The notes: generated by a model not told the origin, from the letters alone. A stretch of 64,000 nt of DNA from Saccharicrinis sp963666825 (GCA_963666825.2 OY763044.2:6138001-6202000), one strand, 5' to 3'. Shown: positions 43,666 through 56,906, counted from the first letter of the stretch. A program made the numbers and translations.

Positions 43666-44697
43666 ATGCAGATGAAGAATAAAAAGCTGTTTGCTGCCGG
43701 AGTAGTTGTGTATATCATTCTTATATACATTATTACAATTCTTGAAAAATCAGATCCTAATGCCAATATAAAATCTTTTACCGATGCAATATGGTATAGT
43801 GTAGTTACGCTTACCACCGTAGGTTATGGAGATTATTTTCCTGTTACATTAGGAGGGAAGATACTAGGATTATTTATCATTTTAGGTAGCTTGGGTATTT
43901 TAGGATACCTAATTGGAGAAGTTACTTATAGAATCAACACTTATATGGAAAAAAAGAAGCAAGGTTATTTTGGAACGAAGTTCGAAAATCATTATGTAAT
44001 CATTGGGTGGAGTGAATTTGCCCGTCAGGTGGCAAATCAGGTATATAATGCAGGACATAAAATTGCATTAGTTACTAATTCAAAGAATGATTTGGAATTA
44101 TTTAATGACTTGTATGATGAAGAGATGGCTTTTGCTCTGTTTGCTGATTATAAAAATATGCCTGCATATGAGAAAGTAAATATTTTAAAAAGTAAGGCCG
44201 TATTTGTTAATTTTAAAGAAGATACTGAAACACTTGTTTTCGTGTTAAATATAAAAAAGGAATATCCAGGATTGAATATCATTATTAATTGTACTAACCC
44301 GGATTTAAAAGAAACACTAGAAAATACAGGGGTATCGCATGTTGTTGCCAGACATGAGGTTGCATCCAGAATGGTTGCCAGTTATTTGTTTGAACCGCAT
44401 GTGGCAGAATATACTTCTGATTTAATATCAACAAGTATTGCAGAACAAGATCAGGATATTCAGCAATTTATGATTACAGATAAGAATCCCTATGTAGATA
44501 AAACATATATCGATTCTTTTATGGATATGAAAAAAGAATTGAATGCAATTTTGATTGGATTAGTGATTGATGGAAAGCTGGAAAAAGATCCAAAGGATGA
44601 TTATAAGCTAAAAGTAGGTGATTATCTTGTTTTGATTTCCAGAGGAAATAATAAATTAAAATTGGAGAAGAATTTTGGAGTTAAGGAAGGCTTCTGA
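43666..44697 (+). CDS. Two-helix potassium channel with RCK (TrkA-N/TrkA-C) domains
   Basis: The 343-residue subunit has TM1 (about 11-27), a pore loop with the selectivity filter TVGYGD (51-56) and TM2 (about 65-84), then a TrkA-N Rossmann domain (about 95-215; YVIIGWSEFARQVANQV) and a TrkA-C domain (about 255-340). It is an MthK-like ligand-gated K+ channel. The nucleotide-binding loop reads GWSEFA in place of the usual GxGxxG, so the ligand may not be NAD+. It ends the cluster and is followed by a strong terminator. Confidence 0.92.
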   Translation: MQMKNKKLFAAGVVVYIILIYIITILEKSDPNANIKSFTDAIWYSVVTLTTVGYGDYFPVTLGGKILGLFIILGSLGILGYLIGEVTYRINTYMEKKKQGYFGTKFENHYVIIGWSEFARQVANQVYNAGHKIALVTNSKNDLELFNDLYDEEMAFALFADYKNMPAYEKVNILKSKAVFVNFKEDTETLVFVLNIKKEYPGLNIIINCTNPDLKETLENTGVSHVVARHEVASRMVASYLFEPHVAEYTSDLISTSIAEQDQDIQQFMITDKNPYVDKTYIDSFMDMKKELNAILIGLVIDGKLEKDPKDDYKLKVGDYLVLISRGNNKLKLEKNFGVKEGF

Positions 44698-44721
44698 TTA
44701 AGGATTTTGGAATAATAATTC

Positions 44722-44760
44722 ACAGGAGAATAATCAATATATGATATTCTCCTGTTTTTG
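44722..44760 (+). terminator. Intrinsic terminator of the PspA-polyamine-channel cluster
   Basis: A perfect 11-bp stem ACAGGAGAATA/TATTCTCCTGT (44722-44732 with 44745-44755) is followed by TTTTG. It lies 24 bp after the channel gene; the converging E1 gene ends at 44764. Confidence 0.9.
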
Positions 44761-44763
44761 TTT

Positions 44764-47184
44764 TTAATAAATTGAAGGAAACTTCTCTGGATTTGATTCA
44801 CTCATCAAATCATAGATAGCTTCGTAAACATCTTCCGCATTAGGATTTGAAAAATAATCTCCATCAGTTCCGAATGCAGGTCTGTGATCCTTAGCTGTAA
44901 TTGTTCGCGGTGCAGAATCCAGATATTTATACCCATTGTGTTGTTCAATGACCTGTTGCATCATATACGCTGTTGTTCCTCCGGGTACATCTTCATCAAA
45001 GAAAACCACTCTGTTTGTTTTTTTAATAGATTCCAGAATTACACCGTAAATATCAAACGGCAATAATGTTTGAACGTCAATTAAGTCAACCGAAATACCA
45101 ATTTCCTTAAGTTGATTTAATGCTTCTTGAGCTATTCTTACACATGAACCATAAGTTACTAAGGTCACATCTTGTCCTACATTTAAAACTTCAGGAATTC
45201 CTAATGGAATGTTGAATTCTCCAATATTATCAGGACGAGGTTCTCTTATACGGTAACCATTTAAAGGTTCAATTACTAAGGCCGGATCATCAGATTTTAA
45301 CAATGTGTTATACATTCCTGCAGCTCTTGTCATGTCTCGTGGTACACAGACATATATTCCACGTATGCTGTTAATCACCATGCTGGTTGGTGAGCCGGAA
45401 TGCCAAATACCCTCTAAACGATGGCCTCTAGTTCTAATGATCATTGGAGCTTTTTGTCCTCCTTTAGTTCTGTATCTTAATGTAGCTAAGTCATCACTTA
45501 AGGTTTGCAAGCCATATAACAAATAATCGAAATACTGTATTTCAGTAATTGGTCTGAATCCTCTCAATGCTAATCCAATTCCTGTTCCTATAATAGTAGT
45601 CTCCCTGATTCCTTCGTCCCAAATTCTTAATGGCCCATATTTTTTTTGCAAACCTTCCATAGATTGGTTTACACCACCAAGTACACCCGTATCTTCACCA
45701 AAAGTCACTAATTCAGGTATGCTTTCAAAAAGTTTATCAAAGTTATCCCTTAAGATTTCCCTTCCAGGTATTTTTTCAATCGATTCGGGATAATGAGGTG
45801 GGATAACAGGAACTTTTAACGCCGAATATTCATCTTCAGCATATAATCTGTCATTATACATGATGTGCGCCTGCTCGCGATAGTTTGAAATCCATTGTTG
45901 TAATTGATCTTTTAAACTATCAGGTTTTGAGCATGTATTACAAACATGACGAAGAATTTTTCGAGCTGTTGATAATATCTCTCTTCTGTTTAAACTATAT
46001 GCATTTTTAAGCTGAGATACTAAATCTTTTATTTTATCATCTTTGGTTAAAGAACAAATACATGTTTTTTGCTCTATTAAATGGATCAAAGATTCTCGTT
46101 CAATCTCTAAAGTTTTCATTCTTTGTGCCCAAGCCTGTGCCTGAGCATCCTTAGCCTGTTTTAATGCTTCATTTTCAATTTCATCAAGCTCTTCATTAGA
46201 TGCCAATGTTCTTTCAATGATCCATTCTCTCATTTTTTTCAGGCAATCAAATTCTTTTTCCCAGTTAAGACGCTGTTCTGATTTATACCTTTCGTGTGAA
46301 CCAGATGTTGAATGGCCAATTGGTTGAGTTAATTCGTCCACATGAAACATAACTGGAATATGGTCTTTCCTACATAACTTAACACCTTCGTCATAAGCCT
46401 GGCATAAGCCTGCATAGTCCCATCCTTTTAGTTTGTATATAACAATCCCGTTTTTGTCCTTAGGACCTTTTTCAAAACCTTTTAGTGCGGTTGATATACT
46501 TGCTTTTACCGTTTGTATTGTTTTGGGTACAGATATGCCATATCCATCATCCCAAACTGATATTACTAAAGGTACCTGATGTACAGATGCAGCATTGATG
46601 GTTTCAAAAAAATGTCCTTCAGAAGTACTTGCATCTCCTATTGTACCAAAAGCAACTTCATTTCCGTTATTGCTGAATTTAGTTGAATCTTTAAGTGCTG
46701 GATTGTTTCTGTAAAGTTTAGAAGCATATGCTAAACCAACTAGTCTTGGCATCTGACCAGCAGTAGGAGAAATGTCGGAAGAAGTACACTTTGTATTTGC
46801 TAAGTCATTCCAGTTACCTGATGCGTCTATGGTTCTGGTTCCAAAGTGGTTGTTAAATGAACGACCTCCATTATCCGGGTTTAATTCAGTTTCTGTTTCA
46901 CCATAAAGAGAAGCAAAAAACTCCAAAGCTGTGGTCATTCCGGCTGCAAGCATAAACGTTTGATCACGGTAATATCCTGATCTCCAATCACCGGCTTTAA
47001 ATTGTTTGGCCATAGCCAACTGCGCAACTTCCTTCCCATCACCAAAGATTCCAAACTTTGCTTTGCCAGTTAAAACTTCTTTACGGCCTATTAAGCTTAA
47101 ATTACGACTTAAATGACCGATTAAATAATCATGTAATACTTCTTTTTTAAACTCGTCGAAACTGATTCCTGTATTTGATATCAT
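44764..47184 (-). CDS. Fused E1 alpha-beta subunit of a 2-oxoacid dehydrogenase complex
   Basis: The 806-residue thiamine-diphosphate enzyme joins an E1-alpha part (about 1-330; cofactor motif GTIGDASTSEGHFFETINAA shown to residue 190, and WDDGYGISVPK) to an E1-beta part (about 480-806; FGEDTGVLGGVNQ, PITEIQYFDYLLYG). The order alpha then beta in one chain is typical of branched-chain 2-oxoisovalerate or pyruvate dehydrogenase E1 in Bacteroidota. The linker carries two Cys pairs (CICS, CNTC) of unknown purpose. No E2 or E3 gene is adjacent, so these must lie elsewhere. Confidence 0.9.
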   Translation of the reverse strand: MISNTGISFDEFKKEVLHDYLIGHLSRNLSLIGRKEVLTGKAKFGIFGDGKEVAQLAMAKQFKAGDWRSGYYRDQTFMLAAGMTTALEFFASLYGETETELNPDNGGRSFNNHFGTRTIDASGNWNDLANTKCTSSDISPTAGQMPRLVGLAYASKLYRNNPALKDSTKFSNNGNEVAFGTIGDASTSEGHFFETINAASVHQVPLVISVWDDGYGISVPKTIQTVKASISTALKGFEKGPKDKNGIVIYKLKGWDYAGLCQAYDEGVKLCRKDHIPVMFHVDELTQPIGHSTSGSHERYKSEQRLNWEKEFDCLKKMREWIIERTLASNEELDEIENEALKQAKDAQAQAWAQRMKTLEIERESLIHLIEQKTCICSLTKDDKIKDLVSQLKNAYSLNRREILSTARKILRHVCNTCSKPDSLKDQLQQWISNYREQAHIMYNDRLYAEDEYSALKVPVIPPHYPESIEKIPGREILRDNFDKLFESIPELVTFGEDTGVLGGVNQSMEGLQKKYGPLRIWDEGIRETTIIGTGIGLALRGFRPITEIQYFDYLLYGLQTLSDDLATLRYRTKGGQKAPMIIRTRGHRLEGIWHSGSPTSMVINSIRGIYVCVPRDMTRAAGMYNTLLKSDDPALVIEPLNGYRIREPRPDNIGEFNIPLGIPEVLNVGQDVTLVTYGSCVRIAQEALNQLKEIGISVDLIDVQTLLPFDIYGVILESIKKTNRVVFFDEDVPGGTTAYMMQQVIEQHNGYKYLDSAPRTITAKDHRPAFGTDGDYFSNPNAEDVYEAIYDLMSESNPEKFPSIY

Positions 47185-47249
47185 TCTTTTTCCAGACTAA
47201 CTAACAATATTATAGATAAAAGATACTTGAATTTTTAAATAATTCAGAG

Positions 47250-47257
47250 CAAAGCTA
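47250..47257 (-). promoter_or_regulatory. Candidate -7 box of the E1 gene
   Basis: The minus strand reads TAGCTTTG, matching TAnnTTTG, 65 bp ahead of the start codon at 47184. No good -33 element is seen. Confidence 0.35.
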
Positions 47258-47348
47258 ACAAGATTTATGCATTATTCTATATTGAAAACAGATGTTAAGC
47301 TCTTTTATTTTCTATCATTTCTCACACTTGAAACATATTTAAGATTAC

Positions 47349-47383
47349 TTTGTTTACTTAATAAGAATAAAACTGTATTTTTG
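47349..47383 (+). promoter_or_regulatory. Candidate promoter of the small membrane protein gene
   Basis: TTTG (47349-47352) and TATTTTTG (47376-47383, followed by CG) are 23 bp apart, slightly wider than the usual 19-21, and 23 bp before the start at 47407. Confidence 0.5.
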
Positions 47384-47406
47384 CGATTGATTAAAAATTA
47401 GAATAT

Positions 47407-47649
47407 ATGATTAAGGTATTGTTATTGAGTGTTGTGTTGGTTGCTATAGTGTTTGTTTTAATGGCAATTAGGATTTTGATTCAGAAAAATGGAAAATTCC
47501 CAAACCTTCATATAGGTAGTAATAAAGAAATGCAAAAGCGTGGAATTTCTTGTGCTACAACTCAAGATAAAATGGCTCAAAAAGATACAATTAAAATTAA
47601 ACCTTTACATCTTGAAGGAGGAGGCGAAAGTCATAGTTTAAGCTGTTAG
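47407..47649 (+). CDS. Small single-pass membrane protein conserved in style in Bacteroidota
   Basis: The 80-residue protein has an N-terminal hydrophobic helix (about 3-24) and a polar tail containing FPNLHIGSNKEMQKRGISC, a pattern I have seen in short 'membrane or secreted' proteins of this phylum; their role is unknown. Two Cys (in GISCAT and at the C-terminus, SLSC) are notable for so short a protein. A good -7 box and a strong downstream hairpin mark it as a genuine single-gene unit. Confidence 0.7.
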   Translation: MIKVLLLSVVLVAIVFVLMAIRILIQKNGKFPNLHIGSNKEMQKRGISCATTQDKMAQKDTIKIKPLHLEGGGESHSLSC

Positions 47650-47666
47650 TTTAATAATACAATAAT

Positions 47667-47710
47667 AAGAAAGGCTTGAGGATATATTAATCTTCAAGCC
47701 TTTCTTGTTT
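47667..47710. terminator. Bidirectional terminator between the small membrane protein and WD40 genes
   Basis: A 13-bp perfect stem AAGAAAGGCTTGA/TCAAGCCTTTCTT (47667-47679 with 47694-47706), extendable by four pairs, sits between two convergent genes. A T-rich stretch follows on the plus side (TTGTTTTT). Confidence 0.88.
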
Positions 47711-47724
47711 TTAGTTTTCTTGAA

Positions 47725-48879
47725 TTATTTACTTTGTATTACTTGCGTTTTATCTAACTGAGTATACTGATTGTAATATTTGTCGATAAGAGTTTTCTTA
47801 AATTTATCAGCTTTTTCTTCTCTGGTTTTAAAATCATCTTTAGATTCCCCTTTTCTTCTGGGTTGAAAGATTTTGTTTATTGCTATTTCATCATTCATTT
47901 CCTTACTGAAATAATAATCAACGAAAACTTTTTTGGGAACTATCCATTCGTAAATATTACCCTGGCTGTCGCAAGAATATAAACCATCGCCTTTGCTATT
48001 CCATTGAACATCCAATACAGGGGCCTCGTGCAATTGGTATTGATAGATACAATCTCCTGATGCGATATTATAAAGTCCAATAACATTATCATAGGCTGCT
48101 GTAAGAACTAGTTTTTCATCAGGACTGATATCTATTTCGCTTATTGGTTGTGAGTGAGGTTTATACACTTTAATGTTTTCGCCTGTGGTTGTATCCCAAA
48201 GTTTTATGTAACCATCATGAGAGGCCGATAAAAGATATTTTCCATTTTGAATAAACTTTAAACAACAAACAGGCGCATTGTGAGCAAGTATCTTCATTGT
48301 TCTTTTTTGTGTGGCTACATCCCAAATTTCAATCGTTGAATCAACGGAGCCTGCAGCTACTTTTTTTCCATCTTTGGTAATAGCTACTGAAACTACATTT
48401 TTTGTTTGAGCTGTGTTTATTTCTGTTGGCGTTTCGATTTCAGTATCTTTCCAAAGTCTGAATCTTTTTTCAAAACATCCGCCAATAAAAATATCTTCTT
48501 TAGCAGACATATCAATGTCGGTTATATAGGTGTGACTTCCTTTAAATAATTTTTCAGGTTGATCATTTCCATATAACCAAAGCTTGAAGCTCTTATCACC
48601 AACAGTATAAAAACCATCATAAGTATTAGAAAAACAAACCTCAACAACCGGTTGATACTGTGCTTCGATCTCAATCTCATTTTTCTTAGTTTCGAGATTG
48701 TATAGCATCACCATTTTATTTTCACCACCAATTAATAGTTTGTTATTGTCTTTGTTTATATCAATACTATTGGGTTGAAAATTAAGTTTTAATAGTTCTT
48801 CTTTTAAATATTCGTTTTTTTGAGAAAATGCTCGAGTATAAAAACTTAGTGAGATAATTATTAATAAGAGAATCCTCAT
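47725..48879 (-). CDS. Secreted WD40-repeat protein
   Basis: The ATG at 48879 gives the signal peptide MRILLLIIISLSFYTRAFSQ and is chosen over the frame start at 48936. The mature part is a seven-bladed WD40 propeller (about residues 30-310; blades ending in GSVDSTIEIWDV, SASHDGYIKLWDT and similar), followed by a charged C-terminal tail (FQPRRKGESKDDFKTREEKAD, in part). It should be a periplasmic scaffold; a partner is not evident. It converges on the small membrane protein gene and is divergent from rsgA. Confidence 0.85.
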   Translation of the reverse strand: MRILLLIIISLSFYTRAFSQKNEYLKEELLKLNFQPNSIDINKDNNKLLIGGENKMVMLYNLETKKNEIEIEAQYQPVVEVCFSNTYDGFYTVGDKSFKLWLYGNDQPEKLFKGSHTYITDIDMSAKEDIFIGGCFEKRFRLWKDTEIETPTEINTAQTKNVVSVAITKDGKKVAAGSVDSTIEIWDVATQKRTMKILAHNAPVCCLKFIQNGKYLLSASHDGYIKLWDTTTGENIKVYKPHSQPISEIDISPDEKLVLTAAYDNVIGLYNIASGDCIYQYQLHEAPVLDVQWNSKGDGLYSCDSQGNIYEWIVPKKVFVDYYFSKEMNDEIAINKIFQPRRKGESKDDFKTREEKADKFKKTLIDKYYNQYTQLDKTQVIQSK

Positions 48880-49125
48880 AATATAATGCTTTAAATTTTT
48901 CGTTGTAAAACTATAAAGATATTCAGCATTATTCAAAAATCAGTACGTATCTTTGTATTGGATGATTAATACAATATTAAATATTACTTCTATACTGTAT
49001 CTGGATTTGGTTTAAATGACAGATGCATTTATATATTTCTTCAATATATTGTATATCTGAAGTGCTATCGTGTATCTGTCTTTTTGAGTTTGTGCTTTTA
49101 ATTTTAATTCAAAAAAGAAATACCA

Positions 49126-50196
49126 ATGTTAGATCAAAATATTTTATATCATTTAGGATTTTCACCATACTTTCAAAATCAATTAGAAGAATTAAACCAG
49201 CAAGGCTGGGAAGTTGGTCGTATCACATCTGAACACAAGGAACGCTACTCTATAATTACTCAAGAGGGATACTTTGAGGGAGAAATTATTGGGAATTTAA
49301 GATTTTCAGCTCAGAGTAGAACTGATTTTCCTGTAGTTGGAGATTGGGTTTTAGTTAGCTATTACGATGAAGGTAAAGTTTTAATTCATAAAGTTTTTTC
49401 ACGAAGAAATTTACTTAAACGTCAGGCTGTAGGAAAAGAATCCGATATTCAGGCCATTGCTGCCAATATAGATTACGCATTTATAGTAGAATCTGTAAAC
49501 AGAGATTTTAACATAAATAGATTCGAAAGATATATGACTCTTTGCTATGATTCCGGAATAGAGCCTGTATTAATTTTAAATAAATCTGATTTGTTAAGTA
49601 AGGAAGATGTCAATCAGTTAGTAGATAAAATACAGAAAAGGCATACTTCGGTTAAATTAATTACTTCTAATTGTGTAAACCAAGGTGGTATTGATGAGGT
49701 CCGAACTGAAATAAAGCCATATAAAACATATTGTTTTTTAGGATCTTCAGGAGTTGGTAAGTCAACAATCATTAATTTATTGTTTGGTGAAGATTATCTT
49801 AAAACAAATGAAATAAGTGAGATAATACAACGGGGAAAACATACCACTACTCATCGGGAATTAATTCTATTAAAAGAAGGAGGTGTTCTTATCGATAATC
49901 CGGGATTAAGAGAAGTTGGAATAGCCAGTGCATCTGCGGGGGTAGAAGAGACATTCTATGAAATAAAATCTTTGTCTTCCAAATGTAAATATAGAGATTG
50001 TACTCATCAGCATGAAGAAGGCTGCGCTGTAAGGGAAGCAATTGAAAATGGCTCGTTGGATAAAAGTAGTTACCAGAATTATATGAGACTAATTAAAGAA
50101 AGCGAACATTTTGAATCTTCTGTTAAGGAAAGAAAACAAAAAGGAAAAGCTTTATCTAAGAGAATTAAACAATATAATAAAGGAAAGAAAAACTAG
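49126..50196 (+). CDS. rsgA: Ribosome small subunit-dependent GTPase A
   Basis: The 356-residue circularly permuted GTPase checks maturation of the 30S subunit. The order is an OB-like N-terminal domain (about 1-90), then G4 (LILNKSDLLS), G1 (GSSGVGKSTIINLL), a G2 region (RGKHTTTHRE), G3 (LIDNPGLRE), and the C-terminal zinc site (CKYRDCTHQHEEGC). Complete. It is a single-gene unit with a terminator behind it, 3 kb from the rRNA operon. Confidence 0.96.
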   Translation: MLDQNILYHLGFSPYFQNQLEELNQQGWEVGRITSEHKERYSIITQEGYFEGEIIGNLRFSAQSRTDFPVVGDWVLVSYYDEGKVLIHKVFSRRNLLKRQAVGKESDIQAIAANIDYAFIVESVNRDFNINRFERYMTLCYDSGIEPVLILNKSDLLSKEDVNQLVDKIQKRHTSVKLITSNCVNQGGIDEVRTEIKPYKTYCFLGSSGVGKSTIINLLFGEDYLKTNEISEIIQRGKHTTTHRELILLKEGGVLIDNPGLREVGIASASAGVEETFYEIKSLSSKCKYRDCTHQHEEGCAVREAIENGSLDKSSYQNYMRLIKESEHFESSVKERKQKGKALSKRIKQYNKGKKN

Positions 50197-50220
50197 TACA
50201 TACAAATCATTGTAGCTTGA

Positions 50221-50255
50221 GAACGGAGTGGGTATTATCACTTCGTTCTTATTTT
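50221..50255 (+). terminator. Intrinsic terminator of rsgA
   Basis: Stem GAACGGAGTG/CACTTCGTTC (50221-50230 with 50239-50248; one G-T pair) is followed by TTATTTT, 25 bp past the stop. Confidence 0.82.
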
Positions 50256-50386
50256 AATCTTTAATTGTGTTTCTTATTTAAATAACGATAAGAGTTGTCT
50301 TCGTTATTTTCCTGTTTATTATTGAATAGTAAATATTATATTTGAGACTTCTATAAAGGAAAATTAAGCAAGTACTAGTTGGATAA

Positions 50387-51718
50387 ATGTTTCACGTAGG
50401 AGAATCATATAAACGCATGAAGGTTGTAACCACTGTTATAGCCTCTATTTCTATATTTCTATTAGAAACTTATTTTGCTTTTACTCATGATTCCCAAATG
50501 GTAAGGTATATTGAGCTGGTTAGTATGCTGGTGGTCATATTGATTCTGGTACCTTTTTTATTAAAGAAAATTTCTGCAGATACTGCTTTTGTTTTAATTG
50601 CATACTCCGCTTTTATAAATATAGTATCAACCACTCCTGCTGACGTAGTAAATTATGACAATGCTTATTTAACAGATCTAATATACTTGTTTATAGTACT
50701 GCCTTTAGTTGGATTTATTGGAGGAAAGTATCATGTTTTGATTTTTGCGGTAGCTATCAATTTGTATTTTTTGTATTGTATTTTGTATACCGATAATGAT
50801 TTCTTACTTAAAAATTATGGTATAAATGCATTTATTATAATGGTTTATTCTGTAACTGTCTTTGAGATAAAAAGAATTATTGAGAAGGCTGTGGTGGTTA
50901 CAGATAAAATGATAGAGGAAATAAAAGACCAAAAAGGAGAACTGGAAACTCAGACCCAACATTTAATTGAAGCAAATGAATTAATGTTAGAGCAAAAAGA
51001 GCAAGTTGAAAGAATGAATACAACTAAGGATAAACTTTTTTCAATAATTGCTCATGATATCAAAGAACCAATTAATAATATACAAGGGTTATCAGAACTA
51101 TTGCAAGAACAATTATTAGATTTTAGTGAAGAGGAAAGAAATGTATTTATTAAAAAGATCTTTCAGTCATCTCAAAATCTTTCTGATATGATGGACCGGA
51201 TATTAAACTGGTCGAAGTCGCAATTAGATTCATTTACCTATTCTCCTGAAAGAATTGAACTATGTAATATCTATAAAAGAGTATTGGAATACCACTCAGA
51301 GTTGTTGTTAGATAAGGAGTTGAGTTGTGAATCCGGTGTGTGCGAACATTTATTTGTTTGGGCAGATATTAATATGGTCGAGATCGTATTTAGGAATTTG
51401 CTGGTAAATGCAGTCAAATTCTCTCATAAAGGAGGAGTGATAAAGATTAATATAACTGCTCAAAATAATTTTGTTGTTACTGAAATTATTGATCAGGGCA
51501 TTGGAATGTCAAAAGAAACAATAAATAGACTTTTAAATCCTTTTGACTACTATACTTCAAAAGGTACACATAAAGAAAAGGGGCATGGACTAGGAATTAA
51601 GTTGGTAATTGAAATGATTGAGCAAAATAAGGGGACTTTTAATATCGAAAGTAAAGAAGGTGAAGGTTCTGTTTTTAAGTATGGATTGCCAGTTTATAAA
51701 GATGACTCTTTGAGTTAA
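50387..51718 (+). CDS. Membrane sensor histidine kinase (HisKA/HATPase)
   Basis: The 443-residue kinase has about five or six membrane helices (14-160) with no large external loop, a coiled-coil linker (about 160-212), a HisKA domain with H223 in FSIIAHDIKEPINN, and a HATPase domain (EIVFRNLLVNAVKFSH as N box, DQGIGMS as G1, GHGLGIKLV as G2). There is no response regulator next to it, so it is an orphan. It lies just upstream of the rRNA operon promoters; read-through into the operon is possible since no terminator hairpin is visible. Confidence 0.9.
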   Translation: MFHVGESYKRMKVVTTVIASISIFLLETYFAFTHDSQMVRYIELVSMLVVILILVPFLLKKISADTAFVLIAYSAFINIVSTTPADVVNYDNAYLTDLIYLFIVLPLVGFIGGKYHVLIFAVAINLYFLYCILYTDNDFLLKNYGINAFIIMVYSVTVFEIKRIIEKAVVVTDKMIEEIKDQKGELETQTQHLIEANELMLEQKEQVERMNTTKDKLFSIIAHDIKEPINNIQGLSELLQEQLLDFSEEERNVFIKKIFQSSQNLSDMMDRILNWSKSQLDSFTYSPERIELCNIYKRVLEYHSELLLDKELSCESGVCEHLFVWADINMVEIVFRNLLVNAVKFSHKGGVIKINITAQNNFVVTEIIDQGIGMSKETINRLLNPFDYYTSKGTHKEKGHGLGIKLVIEMIEQNKGTFNIESKEGEGSVFKYGLPVYKDDSLS

Positions 51719-51753
51719 TTAAAATTTTCAGAAAAACTTTTCCTCCTTAACGA

Positions 51754-51785
51754 CTTGACAAAATGATTCTTGCGACTTATCTTTG
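51754..51785 (+). promoter_or_regulatory. rrn promoter P1
   Basis: CTTG (51754-51757), 20 bp, then TATCTTTG (51778-51785): a full match to the Bacteroidota -7 box. It is the farthest from 16S, about 650 bp upstream. Confidence 0.6.
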
Positions 51786-51815
51786 AATTCTGCGCAAAAA
51801 ATAATCGAATTAAAG

Positions 51816-51847
51816 TTTGGAAGTTAAAAATAAAAGCAGTTGTTTTG
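51816..51847 (+). promoter_or_regulatory. rrn promoter P2
   Basis: TTTG (51816-51819), 20 bp, then TTGTTTTG (51840-51847), followed by CACCCGCTTTGAA. One base departs from the consensus, but the following CA-CCCGCTTT is shared with P3 and P4. Confidence 0.6.
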
Positions 51848-51982
51848 CACCCGCTTTGAACGAGAGGCGCGAATGAAAGATTGAAATAATGAGCAACTTT
51901 AAGGGAAGAAAGTCTTGAAAAAGAGGAGGTTTTAGAAGCTAAAAATTCAGATGAAAATTTTTAAAATATTTTTAAAAATAAA

Positions 51983-52015
51983 TTTGGTTTTAAGAATTAA
52001 AATCACTTATCTTTG
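51983..52015 (+). promoter_or_regulatory. rrn promoter P3
   Basis: TTTG (51983-51986), 21 bp, then TATCTTTG (52008-52015), followed by CAGCCGCTTTTAAAG. Both boxes and spacing fit the consensus exactly. Confidence 0.8.
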
Positions 52016-52143
52016 CAGCCGCTTTTAAAGAAGGACAAGAAGATGAAAAATGAGACTTTGAGAAGAGATTTAAATTAGTGAAAAACAGTAATTTAAATTA
52101 AAAATAAAGCTTGAAAAATTAAATAAAAATTTTTCAAAATTTA

Positions 52144-52176
52144 TTTGGAAAAGAGAAAATGAAGTTGTTATCTTTG
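52144..52176 (+). promoter_or_regulatory. rrn promoter P4
   Basis: TTTG (52144-52147), 21 bp, then TATCTTTG (52169-52176), followed by CATCCGCTTTTAGAG. Same architecture as P3; nearest to 16S, with a leader of about 255 bases. Confidence 0.8.
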
Positions 52177-52327
52177 CATCCGCTTTTAGAGCGACACTCT
52201 AACGAAGGTTAGGGAGTAAAAAAAAAGATTGAAATAAATATTGTTTTAGAAAGAGTTCTAAAACGTGTTTACAAGATATAAAGAGTTCTGATTTATTTAT
52301 GCCTTGATGCTGAATAAAGAGGAAAAC

Positions 52328-52344
52328 GTTCTTTGAAAATATTG
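52328..52344 (+). promoter_or_regulatory. boxA-like antitermination element in the 16S leader
   Basis: GTTCTTTGAAAATATTG resembles the boxA-type sequence that precedes Bacteroidota rRNA genes. A related form, GTACATTGACATATTG, lies before 23S at 54049-54064. The separate 14-nt sequence ATTGGCAAAACAAT is repeated exactly at 52421-52434 and 54061-54074. Confidence 0.5.
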
Positions 52345-52435
52345 AAATGCACACTTAATAAAAGGAAAGTAAAGTATGTTCTTTTGAGTTAAAACTCTTG
52401 TAAGGAATTATAGCCATTCAATTGGCAAAACAATT

Positions 52436-53963
<1,528 letters not shown>

Positions 53964-54118
53964 TGGAGAGAGTTTTAAATATACTTTAAAAGACAATCAT
54001 CTACTTTCTATAAGTAGTGCATTTCACATTTCGCAAAAAGCGAGAAACGTACATTGACATATTGGCAAAACAATCAAAATCATAGGTTAGCTATGCGCAA
54101 AGCATAAGCTAAACCAAC
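53964..54118 (+). other. 16S-23S spacer without tRNA genes
   Basis: The spacer is only about 155 bp. It has no tRNA-Ile or tRNA-Ala; no T-loop (GTTCGAATC-type) or acceptor stem is present. It holds half of the 16S processing stem, the second boxA-like element, the left half of the 23S processing stem (CAATCAAAATCA, 54071-54082), and an imperfect hairpin GGTTAGCTATGC/GCATAAGCTAAACC (54085-54115). Confidence 0.85.
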
Positions 54119-56906
<2,788 letters not shown>

